64,000 nucleotides of DNA from Sphingobacteriaceae bacterium (GCA_017745075.1 JAGIAD010000029.1:124001-188000), one strand, 5' to 3'. Shown: positions 26,707 to 35,584, numbered from the stretch's first letter. The notes: a model not told the origin generated them from the letters alone. Numbers and translations are program-made.

Positions 26707-27750
26707 TTACAACTTAACCTGCCTGATAATATTTTTGATATTCAATTCAATAATATCGGTCATGGTTCTGCACCGCAGGTAATTTGTATCTTTAAAATAA
26801 TCACTCATACCCTGTTTGAGTAAAGCGATATTTTCAGGTGTGGTGAGTTCTTCTTTGTTCGAAACGTCGCGCAGATCGGTCAACCGGTGTCGCTCACTTC
26901 TCACCCGGTGCACAATCGATGATCGTTCTTCCTGTTGGTACTGCAGTACGGTTTTCTCTGTCAATTGCTCCATACTCAGTTTTACGTAAGGTAAGTTTTC
27001 CTTAAAAAACTGTGGAAGGTAAACCTTTAAATTCCCTTCGTAAAACTGCTGATCAAAATCTATTGCCCTAATGCGGAACTGGATATCATCAAAATCAGGT
27101 GTAATCTGTACCACAAAATTATAGGCTCGCATGTCGCCCAAAAGCATAATCAAACAGCGCTCATTAAACTTTACAAACTCTTTGGCAATCCGGGTAGGAT
27201 TAAATTCTGGTGAATACAACTGTCCTTTGGTAAAAACATCTCCCGGGATACCGGCAATATGTTCCTCCACCAAAGTATCGCCATCAACCAGGTAGTTTAC
27301 CTGATTGGGCGAAAGGATCTCTTCCATTTCCAGGCCATATATACGCGAAGCATCGGCCTTTTTGATATAAAAATAATCGTAAACATCATTTAAGCGATTT
27401 ACAATCCTGATGCGAAAAGGATGTGTATTGCCAAAAGTGCAGTATTCAATTTTATCGATGTATTTATGTTCTACAATACGTAGGTTACCGGATGCTTTTA
27501 AATTAGCATAAATTTCCTTTAAACCTTCATGTAAGGGCTCGATTAAATCCTGTGCATAAATAGGTCCTTCCCAAAGCGAATCTTTACCAAATTTATCCAT
27601 TAACGGGAAAGCTTCATTAAACTGCATCAGATCGTTGTAGCCGATCGGTAATTTCGCTTCACGCTGGTAGGTACGCAGGTATTTCTGCAGGGCAGGCATA
27701 ACCGGAAAAATCGGCTTCTTTTTTGAAATTTTTACATCGTTATTTTCCAT
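26707..27750 (-). CDS. Unrecognised protein with kinase-like motifs
   Basis: 347 residues, no signal peptide or membrane helix. Not recognised as a named family. YFYIKKAD (Lys130/131) could be a kinase beta-3 strand, LVEEHIAGIPGDVF (160-173) a hinge, GDMRAYN (Asp206 and Asn211, five apart) a catalytic loop, and IDFD (Asp231) the metal-binding DFG-like position. These are spaced and ordered as in HipA, aminoglycoside or protein kinases, so a divergent kinase fold is my inference. Function unknown. A -7 box lies upstream. Confidence 0.6.
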   Translation of the reverse strand: MENNDVKISKKKPIFPVMPALQKYLRTYQREAKLPIGYNDLMQFNEAFPLMDKFGKDSLWEGPIYAQDLIEPLHEGLKEIYANLKASGNLRIVEHKYIDKIEYCTFGNTHPFRIRIVNRLNDVYDYFYIKKADASRIYGLEMEEILSPNQVNYLVDGDTLVEEHIAGIPGDVFTKGQLYSPEFNPTRIAKEFVKFNERCLIMLLGDMRAYNFVVQITPDFDDIQFRIRAIDFDQQFYEGNLKVYLPQFFKENLPYVKLSMEQLTEKTVLQYQQEERSSIVHRVRSERHRLTDLRDVSNKEELTTPENIALLKQGMSDYFKDTNYLRCRTMTDIIELNIKNIIRQVKL

Positions 27751-27798
27751 GCAAGGGCAATGTACTATTTTATGGAAATATGTCTAAATCTTTTACCA

Positions 27799-27806
27799 CA
27801 AACATA
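27799..27806 (-). promoter_or_regulatory. -7 element upstream of the kinase-like gene
   Basis: On the minus strand this reads TATGTTTG, an exact TAnnTTTG match, about 48 bases before the ATG at 27750. A -33 TTG is not evident. Confidence 0.45.
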
Positions 27807-27861
27807 CAGTTTTAAGCACTGGCTTATAAAATGATATACTCTTTTTAGAGTTTAGGGTTTA

Positions 27862-28135
27862 GGGTTTAGGGGAAACAATCTGTGCCTACAAAGTTTGAAC
27901 ATAGTTTTTTTTAGAAAAACAAAACCTGACATCTATAGTAATGTTAGTCCCACCACATGCTCATACGCCTGCTGGCATTACACGTTGACCGGTATCCGCT
28001 ACGTCAGGTTTAGACTGTTGAATACACTGCACAGCTGTAAGTTAACTAAACCCGATAGCAGCGAACACGAGGCAATAGTTCATTGCCGAAGTAAAGCGGA
28101 TAACGGGGCTTTCGGAACCGATTGATACTAAACCC
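27862..28135 (-). ncRNA. Candidate structured RNA
   Basis: Fills most of the 470-base gap 27751-28220. Distant segments pair: 27862-27869 with 28128-28135 (8 bp), 27876-27880 with 28120-28124 (5 bp), 27993-28000 with 28095-28102 (8 bp), and 28004-28013 with 28046-28055 (10 bp). A hairpin GGCAAT/ATTGCC lies at 28071-28087. Two helices contain a G-U pair on the minus strand where the plus strand would have A-C, which points to minus-strand transcription. I cannot match it to RNase P, tmRNA, 6S or SRP RNA. No convincing promoter found. Confidence 0.35.
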
Positions 28136-28220
28136 TGATTTTCAAAATCTCAAAAAAGGAATCCAGGACATCAGATCTGAGACTTGAAACGCTGTTTCAC
28201 CCGGTGTTCTCCCGTAGTTA

Positions 28221-29411
28221 TTAACCTTTCGGATAACTAAATGGCAAAGCACTTAAATACCTGCTGATTTTCCGGTATGGATAATTACCCGCACCATGAT
28301 CGGCCAACTGAACAATAATGGTATTTGTTTTAGGATCGACATACAACCTTTGCCCCAGCATCCCTTCAGCTGCATAATCGCCTTTATCGCCTTCCTGCGG
28401 AATCCACCAAAGGTAATGATGGGCCGATTTCTGCCATCCCTTTGCCGATGCGGGTGTTTCGTTACCAATATTGATCGATTGATTTACCCAGTTTTCAGGT
28501 ACAACCTGTTTACCATTGTACCTGCCTTTATTTAAATACAGGCGGCCTATTTTAGCTAAATCTATTGCCGTTACCTGAAAACGACTGGCAGTATTTGTTA
28601 ATCCATTTACCTGATCCAGCCCCCAGGTAGAATTATATTCGGCCCCGATCTGTTTCCATACATGGCTTTCGAAATACCTGGCTACCGATTTGCCGCTTGC
28701 CTTTTTTAGAACCCAGCCCAATAAAATCGGATCGATGCTTTTATACACCCAAACCGTACCTGGTTTATTAACTAATTTTACTTTCATCAATTGGGCCTGC
28801 ATATCATCAGTATAATAATATTTGGCTTCGTCAGAAAAAAATGCCTTCACAATCCCGCCCAATGCATCCTGAAACTCCAGTCCCGATTTCATATCCAACA
28901 GGTTCTTTAAAGTAATCTGTTCGAAAGCCGGATTCGATTTTAGTTCAGGGATATACCTTGTTACCTTATCATTCAGGCTTTTAATACTACCATCGGCCAA
29001 TGCCTGGCCAATCATAATAGAAATCATGCTCTTTGCTCCCGAAAATATGGTACTTAAAGTGCTATGGCTATAACCTTTATCATATCTTTCGTACAGCACA
29101 CTATCATTCCTGATCACAATAAAAGCATTGATCTGCCCGTTTTTCAAGTAAGTCTTTAATGGAATCAACCGGTTATTTCCATCCCGTACCTGCAAGGTAT
29201 CCAAATCATTGCGTGGTTTTGCTGCCCTGATAAAATGAAAGGCCGAATCGCTTTTATGCGAAATTTCCTGGGGAAAAATTTTATAGGTTTCGGCATTTGG
29301 TGTCCTGTATTTTAAAACCTTTAAGAGGTACGGTTTCCAGAGAAATAAGGCAAACAACGATAAAAAGAATGCATAGATCAGCAGCAGTAATATTTTTTTG
29401 AACGTTTTCAT
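28221..29411 (-). CDS. Serine hydrolase of the class C beta-lactamase fold
   Basis: 396 residues with an N-terminal membrane anchor or signal (about 6-25). SxxK motif is Ser124-Gly-Ala-Lys127; the second motif is Tyr223-Lys-Ser225 in place of the classical YxN; QLADHGAG near the end is the KTG-like box with His. Such proteins include esterases, D-aminopeptidases and penicillin-binding-like enzymes; a true beta-lactamase is less likely. Acts in the periplasm. Ends 31 bases upstream of nothing on its strand except the RNA-like region. Confidence 0.88.
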   Translation of the reverse strand: MKTFKKILLLLIYAFFLSLFALFLWKPYLLKVLKYRTPNAETYKIFPQEISHKSDSAFHFIRAAKPRNDLDTLQVRDGNNRLIPLKTYLKNGQINAFIVIRNDSVLYERYDKGYSHSTLSTIFSGAKSMISIMIGQALADGSIKSLNDKVTRYIPELKSNPAFEQITLKNLLDMKSGLEFQDALGGIVKAFFSDEAKYYYTDDMQAQLMKVKLVNKPGTVWVYKSIDPILLGWVLKKASGKSVARYFESHVWKQIGAEYNSTWGLDQVNGLTNTASRFQVTAIDLAKIGRLYLNKGRYNGKQVVPENWVNQSINIGNETPASAKGWQKSAHHYLWWIPQEGDKGDYAAEGMLGQRLYVDPKTNTIIVQLADHGAGNYPYRKISRYLSALPFSYPKG

Positions 29412-29441
29412 TTACAGGCAGTATATCTACAAATATAAATA

Positions 29442-30356
29442 TTATGCCCGTTTTAACATTTCATTTTCAATAAAACCAGTGCCCGTTTTTGGCTTGTATT
29501 TCCATCTTTTATGGCTCCACAACCAATATTCCGGTTTGTCTTTAATCATCTTTTCTAAAAAACGGGTGTGCAATTCGGTAATTTCAAATTCAGCGGTTTC
29601 AGATGGGTTTAAACATAACGGAACACAATCTACGCTGTAAAAACCCCGCTTAAGCACATCTATCTTAAAATAAAATATGGGTTGACCCGTACGTTTAGCA
29701 ATTTTTTCTATCCCCAGTTGTACCGAACTGGGTTGGTGCAAAAAAGTAGTCCAGTAATGGGATTCATCTTTAGAAGGCGCCTGATCATTTCCAAAGCTAA
29801 AAATGCTTGGCTTGCCTTTGCTGGCCTGTAAAGCACGCATGGTCTGCCGCATGGCAATGAGCTTATTGCCAAACCTGCTCCTTACTTTTTTAAACCAGTT
29901 ATCGAATGTTGGGTTTGATAAGGGTTTATAAATAGGATAATGATCGGCAGTAAAATTAAGTCCGATGCCCAGTGTGCCCCATTCCCAGTTACCGTAGTGG
30001 GCCGAACACACGAGTATACTTTCACCACGGTTTAAATAAGCCTGAACCTGTTCTTTATTTTTAAAAACAAAACGCTTTTCTATTTCTTTTTTTGAGATGC
30101 TGCTCATCTTAAGGATTTCGAATATCAGTGATGCCAGGTAGTGGTAATAACGTTTTTCGATGGCCACGATTTCTTCCAACGTTTTATCGGGAAGCGCATT
30201 CAGTAAATTTTCCCTCACCACTTTACGCCGGTAGCCAAAAACAAAATAAAGCAGTAGATAAGCTCCATCGGCCAAAATGTATAAAACAGATAGCGGAAAC
30301 AGAGATAATGCGCTTAAAAAAAATATTCCCAGATAGGAAATCCCCTTTTTTATCAT
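29442..30356 (-). CDS. LpxL/HtrB-type lysophospholipid acyltransferase, copy 2
   Basis: 304 residues, N-terminal membrane anchor about 5-40. HX4E active site is SAHYGNWEWG with His120 and Glu125. The family adds the secondary acyl chain of lipid A or related lipids at the inner membrane. It aligns without gaps with the neighbouring gene over at least the first 130 residues (shared YLAD/YRLAD, GYRRKVV, SISKKE), so the pair is a tandem duplication separated by 85 bases. Confidence 0.9.
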   Translation of the reverse strand: MIKKGISYLGIFFLSALSLFPLSVLYILADGAYLLLYFVFGYRRKVVRENLLNALPDKTLEEIVAIEKRYYHYLASLIFEILKMSSISKKEIEKRFVFKNKEQVQAYLNRGESILVCSAHYGNWEWGTLGIGLNFTADHYPIYKPLSNPTFDNWFKKVRSRFGNKLIAMRQTMRALQASKGKPSIFSFGNDQAPSKDESHYWTTFLHQPSSVQLGIEKIAKRTGQPIFYFKIDVLKRGFYSVDCVPLCLNPSETAEFEITELHTRFLEKMIKDKPEYWLWSHKRWKYKPKTGTGFIENEMLKRA

Positions 30357-30441
30357 GTATAAGTAGTTGAAATGCTAAATTAAAAAGCAATTCAACAAAT
30401 TATGCCACAAAAATGTTAGGTTTTAATTTCGGGCGAATGGA

Positions 30442-31368
30442 TTATACCACTGCATCTATGATGTTCTGATCTTTAGATAGTGTTTCAACACGTTTTGCCG
30501 GGCGTTTGTATTTCCACCTGCGGTGACTCCACAACCAATAAGCAGGTGCCTCTTTGATCATATCTTCCAGGAAACGGGTATGCAGTTCGGTAATTTCAAA
30601 CTCGGTGGTCTCTGCCGGGTTTAAACAGATCGGAACACAATCTACCTCGTAATATCCCCTTTTTACAGTATTAATTTTAAGGTAAAAAACCGGACGATTT
30701 GTTTTTTTCGCAATCTTTTCTACGCCCAGTTGAATCGAAGATTCCTGGTTTAAGAACGTCGTCCAATAGGTCGAATCTTCTTTTGACGGCGCCTGGTCAC
30801 TTCCGAAAGTAAACAGGGTAGCTTCATTTTTACTCGCCTGTATGGCCCTTAAAGTCTGGCGCATAGATACCATGTGGTTGCCAAACCTGCTCCTCATATT
30901 CAGAAACCAATTGTCAAAAGCATCGCTGCTCAACGGTTTGTAAATCGGGTAATGTTTGCCTGAAAATGTTAAACCGATAGCCATACAAACCCATTCATAG
31001 TTACCAAAGTGCGCTGAACACAAAATTACACTTTCGTTATTTTGCAGGTAGGCTTCAACAAGATCTGCATTCTTAAATACAACCCTTTTATTGAGTTCTT
31101 TTTTAGAGATACTCTTCATTTTGATCACTTCAATAAAAAGCGAAGCCAGAAACTTATAGAATTTTTTTTCGATCGACTTTAATTCAGTAGCACTTTTTTC
31201 GGGAAAGGCGTTAAACAGGTTTTCTTTAACTACTTTTCTGCGGTAGCCGAAAACATAAAAGATCAGCACATAAAAAGCATCTGCCAATCGGTATAAAATG
31301 AATAGCGGTAAAAGAGAGAGTAAATTCAAAAAAATTATACCCGCCGTGGATAACCCTTTATTAATCAC
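30442..31368 (-). CDS. LpxL/HtrB-type lysophospholipid acyltransferase, copy 1
   Basis: 308 residues. The frame begins at a GTG (31368), giving MINKGLSTAGIIF; no ATG precedes it in frame. HX4E site is SAHFGNYEWV, again His120 and Glu125. The C-terminal 15 residues (SKDQNIIDAVV) differ from the paralogue's. A promoter -7 box lies 27 bases upstream, so both copies are probably transcribed together. Specificity of the two copies (lipid A, ornithine lipid or other acceptor) cannot be told. Confidence 0.9.
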   Translation of the reverse strand: MINKGLSTAGIIFLNLLSLLPLFILYRLADAFYVLIFYVFGYRRKVVKENLFNAFPEKSATELKSIEKKFYKFLASLFIEVIKMKSISKKELNKRVVFKNADLVEAYLQNNESVILCSAHFGNYEWVCMAIGLTFSGKHYPIYKPLSSDAFDNWFLNMRSRFGNHMVSMRQTLRAIQASKNEATLFTFGSDQAPSKEDSTYWTTFLNQESSIQLGVEKIAKKTNRPVFYLKINTVKRGYYEVDCVPICLNPAETTEFEITELHTRFLEDMIKEAPAYWLWSHRRWKYKRPAKRVETLSKDQNIIDAVV

Positions 31369-31394
31369 TAAATTGTATTGTTTGGTATAATGTG

Positions 31395-31402
31395 CAAAGG
31401 TA
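31395..31402 (-). promoter_or_regulatory. -7 element upstream of the acyltransferase pair
   Basis: Minus strand TACCTTTG, exact TAnnTTTG, 26 bases from the GTG start. Confidence 0.5.
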
Positions 31403-31469
31403 CTGTTGAATCAAATAGCAATTGCCACAAAATTGTTTTTTTATTAAACACTTATTGCTTAAACGCAAA

Positions 31470-31495
31470 AAAGCCCCGATTTATATCGGGGCTTT
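31470..31495 (-). terminator. Rho-independent terminator after typA
   Basis: Eleven-bp stem AAAGCCCCGAT / ATCGGGGCTTT with a four-base loop, 38 bases past the typA stop; on the minus strand it is followed by TTT and thus a six-T run. Confidence 0.88.
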
Positions 31496-31533
31496 GGTAT
31501 ATATTTTTAAGTCCACTTTAGGGGATTTAGGGA

Positions 31534-33339
31534 CTAAGCGAATTGCTTTCCTTTAACTTTACGTTCCTGCTCTGTTAAGAAAATTTTACGTAAACGCATG
31601 CTTACCGGCGTAACTTCAATGTACTCATCAGCCTGGATATACTCCATTGCCTCTTCTAAAGAAAATTTAATGGCCGGCGCAATACGTACGTTATCGTCGC
31701 TTCCTGATGCACGCATGTTGGTTAAAGCTTTACCTTTTACGATATTAATTACTAAATCGTTATCGCGGATATGCTCTCCCAAAATTTGTCCTTCGTAAAT
31801 ATCAACTCCCGGGTCTACGAAGAAACGGCCTCTATCCTGTAATTTATCGATCGAATATGCGGTAGTGGTACCTTTTTCCATCGAAATCAATACACCATTT
31901 AAACGGCCAGGTATAGCACCTTTCCAAGGTTCGTATGCTTTGAAACGGTGTGCCATAATTGCCTCACCTGCTGTGGCAGTTAAAACGTTGTTACGCAAAC
32001 CGATAATACCACGCGAAGGAATCTCGAACTCTAAGTGCTGTAAATCGCCTTTTGGTTCCATAATCAACAACTCGCCTTTACGCTGCGTTACCAATTCGAT
32101 TACTTTACCTGAAACTTCTGCCGGTACATCTACGATTAAAGTTTCAACCGGCTCGTGTTTTTTACCGTCGATTTCTTTAACAATAACCTGTGGCTGACCA
32201 ACCTGTAATTCATAACCTTCACGGCGCATGGTTTCAATTAATACAGATAAGTGAAGAATACCACGGCCATATACCAACCATGAATCGGCACCCTGAGTTT
32301 CAACAACTTTCAACGCCAGGTTTTTCTCCATCTCCTTAATCAAACGATCTTTGATACGCTGAGAGGTTACCAGTTTACCTTCTTTACCAAAGAAAGGAGA
32401 GTTATTGATGGTGAACAACATGTTCATTGTTGGCTCATCAATACTGATTACCGGTAATTGTTCCGGTGCTTCAAAATCAGCAATAGTATCACCAATTTCA
32501 AAACCATCTATACCTACCACTGCACAAATATCGCCAGAGTTTACTTCTGTAGCCTTTACTTTACCTAAACCTTCGAAAGTATAAAGTTCTTTTACCCTCG
32601 ATTTAACAATTTTACCATCGCGTTTAATTAAAGTAACCGGTTGGTTCTCTTTAATGGTACCGCGGTGAACACGGCCAATTGCAATACGACCTACGAAAGA
32701 AGAATAATCCAACGAGGTAATCTGCATCTGTAAGGTACCTTCGTTAATTGGTGCAGGAGGGATATTTGCCACAACAGCATCCAATAACGGGAAGATATCA
32801 GTTGTAGGTACTTTCCAGTCTGTACTCATCCACCCTTGTTTAGATGAACCGTAAATAACAGGGAAATCCAATTGTTCTTCTGTAGCCTCAAGGTTGAAGA
32901 ACAATTCGAAAATCTGCTCGTAAACCTCCTCAGGACGGCAGTTTTCTTTGTCTACTTTGTTTACCACCACAATCGGTTTTAAACCTAGTGCCAAAGCTTT
33001 TTGCGTTACAAAACGCGTTTGAGGCATTGCTCCTTCAAAAGCATCACAAAGCAAAAGTACACCATCGGCCATTTTTAAAACACGCTCAACCTCACCACCA
33101 AAATCCGCGTGACCAGGAGTATCGATGATATTGATTTTTACATCTTTATATCTCACCGAAACGTTTTTAGATACGATTGTGATACCACGCTCGCGCTCTA
33201 AATCGTTGTTATCCAATATCAATTCTCCTGTTTGTTCGTTGTCACGAAAAATAGAACAAGAGTGTAAAATCTTATCAACCAGCGTAGTTTTGCCGTGGTC
33301 AACGTGTGCTATAATAGCTATATTTCTAATCTTTTGCAT
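31534..33339 (-). CDS. typA: Translational GTPase TypA/BipA
   Basis: 601 residues, the normal length. G1 AHVDHGKTTL at 11-20, switch II DTPGHADFGGEVERV, and G4 NKVD near 127 define the GTPase. The EF-G-like domains and the BipA-specific C-terminus follow. It binds the ribosome and supports 50S assembly and growth under stress or cold. A perfect -7 box and a strong terminator mark it as a single-gene unit. Confidence 0.97.
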   Translation of the reverse strand: MQKIRNIAIIAHVDHGKTTLVDKILHSCSIFRDNEQTGELILDNNDLERERGITIVSKNVSVRYKDVKINIIDTPGHADFGGEVERVLKMADGVLLLCDAFEGAMPQTRFVTQKALALGLKPIVVVNKVDKENCRPEEVYEQIFELFFNLEATEEQLDFPVIYGSSKQGWMSTDWKVPTTDIFPLLDAVVANIPPAPINEGTLQMQITSLDYSSFVGRIAIGRVHRGTIKENQPVTLIKRDGKIVKSRVKELYTFEGLGKVKATEVNSGDICAVVGIDGFEIGDTIADFEAPEQLPVISIDEPTMNMLFTINNSPFFGKEGKLVTSQRIKDRLIKEMEKNLALKVVETQGADSWLVYGRGILHLSVLIETMRREGYELQVGQPQVIVKEIDGKKHEPVETLIVDVPAEVSGKVIELVTQRKGELLIMEPKGDLQHLEFEIPSRGIIGLRNNVLTATAGEAIMAHRFKAYEPWKGAIPGRLNGVLISMEKGTTTAYSIDKLQDRGRFFVDPGVDIYEGQILGEHIRDNDLVINIVKGKALTNMRASGSDDNVRIAPAIKFSLEEAMEYIQADEYIEVTPVSMRLRKIFLTEQERKVKGKQFA

Positions 33340-33361
33340 AAAATGCGCCTCAAATTTGCCG

Positions 33362-33369
33362 CAAAGATA
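33362..33369 (-). promoter_or_regulatory. -7 element upstream of typA
   Basis: Minus strand TATCTTTG, exact TAnnTTTG, 22 bases before the ATG. No -33 TTG at the usual distance. Confidence 0.5.
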
Positions 33370-33544
33370 GTGTTTTGAAATGGATTTTCTACTATATGTC
33401 CTACTATTTAATGCTATGATAATGTTGCAATTATCTCTTTTTCAAACAATAAACGCAAACTGTAGCTTTCTTCGCTTAGGAAAGATTCCTAAAAAAATAG
33501 AATTCGTAACTTGCCAGCCATTACCCTTAAACATAAAGGCTACG

Positions 33545-33904
33545 ATGAAAATAGAAACACACACGATAAACAATATCAACATTGCCGAAATTATTTCGGA
33601 AGAAATGATCATCAACAATGCTGAAGACGGGCTTGACCTTTTGGGTAATCTATATTACCAGGGCTTTGATAAAATCATTATCGACAAGAAAAATATAACA
33701 CCAGATTTCTTCGATCTGAAAAACGGGATAGCGGGAGAAATTCTTCAAAAATTTTCGAACTACCGAGTAAGCCTGGCTATTGTAGGCGATTTTAGCACAT
33801 ACCAGAGCAAGAGCGTTAAAGATTTTATTTACGAAAGCAATAAAGGCAAACATATTAATTTCCTTGCATCAACAGCCGGAGCATTGCAGCGTTTTGCCGG
33901 TTAA
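33545..33904 (+). CDS. DUF4180 domain protein
   Basis: 119 residues from the ATG at 33545, which starts at the usual domain beginning (MKIETHTINNINIAEII). The longer upstream reading adds a hydrophobic stretch with no signal cleavage and is unlikely. GLDLLGNLYYQGFDKIII and FLASTAGALQRFAG match DUF4180, a small single-domain family of unknown function. Cytoplasmic. Divergent from typA. Confidence 0.8.
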   Translation: MKIETHTINNINIAEIISEEMIINNAEDGLDLLGNLYYQGFDKIIIDKKNITPDFFDLKNGIAGEILQKFSNYRVSLAIVGDFSTYQSKSVKDFIYESNKGKHINFLASTAGALQRFAG

Positions 33905-33923
33905 GCCATGTGCCTATAAACTT

Positions 33924-34011
33924 TGTCACATTGAGCTTAGCCTGTACTGAGCCTGACGAAGTATCGAAATTAGGTGGTATTGATAAGTCCTTCGACAAAC
34001 TCCAATTGACA
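33924..34011. repeat. Intergenic repeat with TATCGAA box, copy 2
   Basis: Begins TGTCACATTGAGC and ends CCAATTGACA, so its ends are short inverted repeats. It carries GAAGTATCGAAA and AAGTCCTTCGACAAACTC, matching the element at 24220-24282 in the same orientation. The 320-base gap 33905-34224 holds this and the next element and no gene. Confidence 0.55.
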
Positions 34012-34027
34012 GATACCTAAGAACTGT

Positions 34028-34124
34028 CGTCATTGCGAGAAGGAACGACGAAGCAATCTTTCATGCCAGTAATTCTTATTATAAAGATTGCTTTGTTGGC
34101 TGAAAAAGCCTCCTCGCAATGACG
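34028..34124. repeat. Palindromic element with CGTCATTGCGAG termini
   Basis: Twelve-base perfect terminal inverted repeats CGTCATTGCGAG (34028-34039) and CTCGCAATGACG (34113-34124), plus inner arms AAGCAATCTTT (34051-34061) and AAAGATTGCTT (34083-34093). A 97-base element able to fold into one long hairpin with a central loop. No coding capacity; MITE-like. Confidence 0.7.
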
Positions 34125-34224
34125 ATTTTTCGAATAGACCAATAACATTAGGCTCTCCTGTCAATCATATTGATTTTTATACAATAAATTATCCCTCTGG
34201 ATGACAATTTGATATAAAATTGCT

Positions 34225-34677
34225 TTAAATACCTGAATTTAACCAATCCTGGTAAGAAATTACCCCTAAATCAGGTTTAGCTTCGCCATCCAAAATAGCA
34301 ATAAATTCCAACGCATGTCCATCAGGATCGTTAAAGTAAATGGCTAAAGCAGGCATCCAGGCGAAAACCATAGGTTCGCGATCGCCGCTTTTGAGAAAGT
34401 TATAAGGCTTGAGGCCATGAGCATCAAGAAACCGGATCGATTTATGCAGTACATCATCCACATCGCACCGGAAAGCAAAATGCCTGATGTCGATTTCACT
34501 CTTTGGTTTTTCCCAAATGCCCAGCATGGCTTCCTGCGGCTTACCTATCCAGAAAAATGCAATTCTGCGTTCTTCGTCATAATGGCATTGTGTTAACCCT
34601 AAAACATTGCTGTAAAAATCTATTGATCTTTCTAAATCCGCCACATAAATATGTGTTTCAAATAGTCCTTTTATCAT
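34225..34677 (-). CDS. VOC-superfamily protein (glyoxalase/dioxygenase fold)
   Basis: 150 residues with the vicinal-oxygen-chelate pattern: HIYVADLERSIDFYSNVLGL at 9-28, HFAFRCDVDDVL in the middle and FNDPDGHALEFI near the end, where the last Glu is the usual metal ligand. Members include glyoxalase, fosfomycin resistance and dioxygenase enzymes; the reaction cannot be assigned. Cytoplasmic, single gene. Confidence 0.87.
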   Translation of the reverse strand: MIKGLFETHIYVADLERSIDFYSNVLGLTQCHYDEERRIAFFWIGKPQEAMLGIWEKPKSEIDIRHFAFRCDVDDVLHKSIRFLDAHGLKPYNFLKSGDREPMVFAWMPALAIYFNDPDGHALEFIAILDGEAKPDLGVISYQDWLNSGI

Positions 34678-34806
34678 ATTGTAAAATTAGCGATAAGTTA
34701 CAGCCTCAAAAAATCATGTTTTTCGATACAGGTATCGATAAAATTGATTTAAGCCTTTGGGTTACCAAAGCGTTGGTGTTGTATTAAAGGTAATAACCAG
34801 GGCAGT

Positions 34807-35484
34807 ATGAATAAACGGTTTTTAAAATACACAGGCAGGTTTTGTGCCGTTTTTATCCTTTTGATCGGAATTTATTTCCTCACAGCATTTTGCGCCTCTC
34901 GCATAACTGTAAACCCCAACCCTGTAAATTCAAAAGAAATTGCCATTTACATCATGACAAATGGCGTACACACCGATATTGTAGTACCTGCGGTTACGGC
35001 ACAAGTAGACTGGACGAAAGAAATCAGTTACCAAAACACTTTAGCGGCCGATAGCTCTTACCGGTACCTGGCTATGGGTTGGGGCGACAAAAAATTCTAC
35101 CTCGAAACACCCGAATTTTCTGACCTGAAACTCAGCAACGGTTTAAGGGCAATTTCTGGCTTAAGCACATCGGCCATGCACACTACCTATTACAAAAATA
35201 TACAGGAAGATGCGCGCTGTAAAAAAATCATGATCAGTACGGTACAATACGGGCAGCTGATCCGTTACATTTTAAATAGTTTTAAAAAAGATAAGGCCGG
35301 GCATCTAATCCATGTTGAATCGAACATCCATTATGATATAGGTGATGCTTTTTATGAAGCCAGAGGCAGTTACAGTATTTTTAAAACCTGCAACACCTGG
35401 GCGAATGCAGCACTAAAAGCCTGTGGGCAAAAATGTTGCCTGTGGACAATTTTTGACACTGGCATTTTTATTAAATACAGATAG
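34807..35484 (+). CDS. DUF2459 (TIGR02117) protein, exported or membrane-anchored
   Basis: 225 residues with an N-terminal hydrophobic anchor (about 13-30). NGVHTDIVVPAV, MGWGDKKFYLETPEF and NTWANAALKACG match DUF2459; the His, Cys and related conserved residues resemble a papain-like/NlpC fold but this is not proven. Homologues occur near urease genes in some bacteria; none is here. Periplasmic role unknown. It is followed 100 bases later by a DUF1801-type gene. Confidence 0.85.
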   Translation: MNKRFLKYTGRFCAVFILLIGIYFLTAFCASRITVNPNPVNSKEIAIYIMTNGVHTDIVVPAVTAQVDWTKEISYQNTLAADSSYRYLAMGWGDKKFYLETPEFSDLKLSNGLRAISGLSTSAMHTTYYKNIQEDARCKKIMISTVQYGQLIRYILNSFKKDKAGHLIHVESNIHYDIGDAFYEARGSYSIFKTCNTWANAALKACGQKCCLWTIFDTGIFIKYR

Positions 35485-35584
35485 TTTAAAGCGCAGGAAG
35501 GTTTAAAACGTTTGCACAATTGCCTTACACATTGTTGTAAAAATTCATTAATTTTAAACATCCCGGCAATTAAACCTAGTAAAA

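Noticed and set aside
27895..28125. Plus-strand frame of 76 residues within the candidate RNA
   Set aside because: Starts at TTG, has odd composition (many Cys, Thr, His), and the same DNA folds with long complementary helices, so coding is unlikely.
28221..29411. True class C beta-lactamase
   Set aside because: SxxK is present but the second motif is YKS rather than YxN and context gives no AmpR-type regulator; esterase-like hydrolase is safer.
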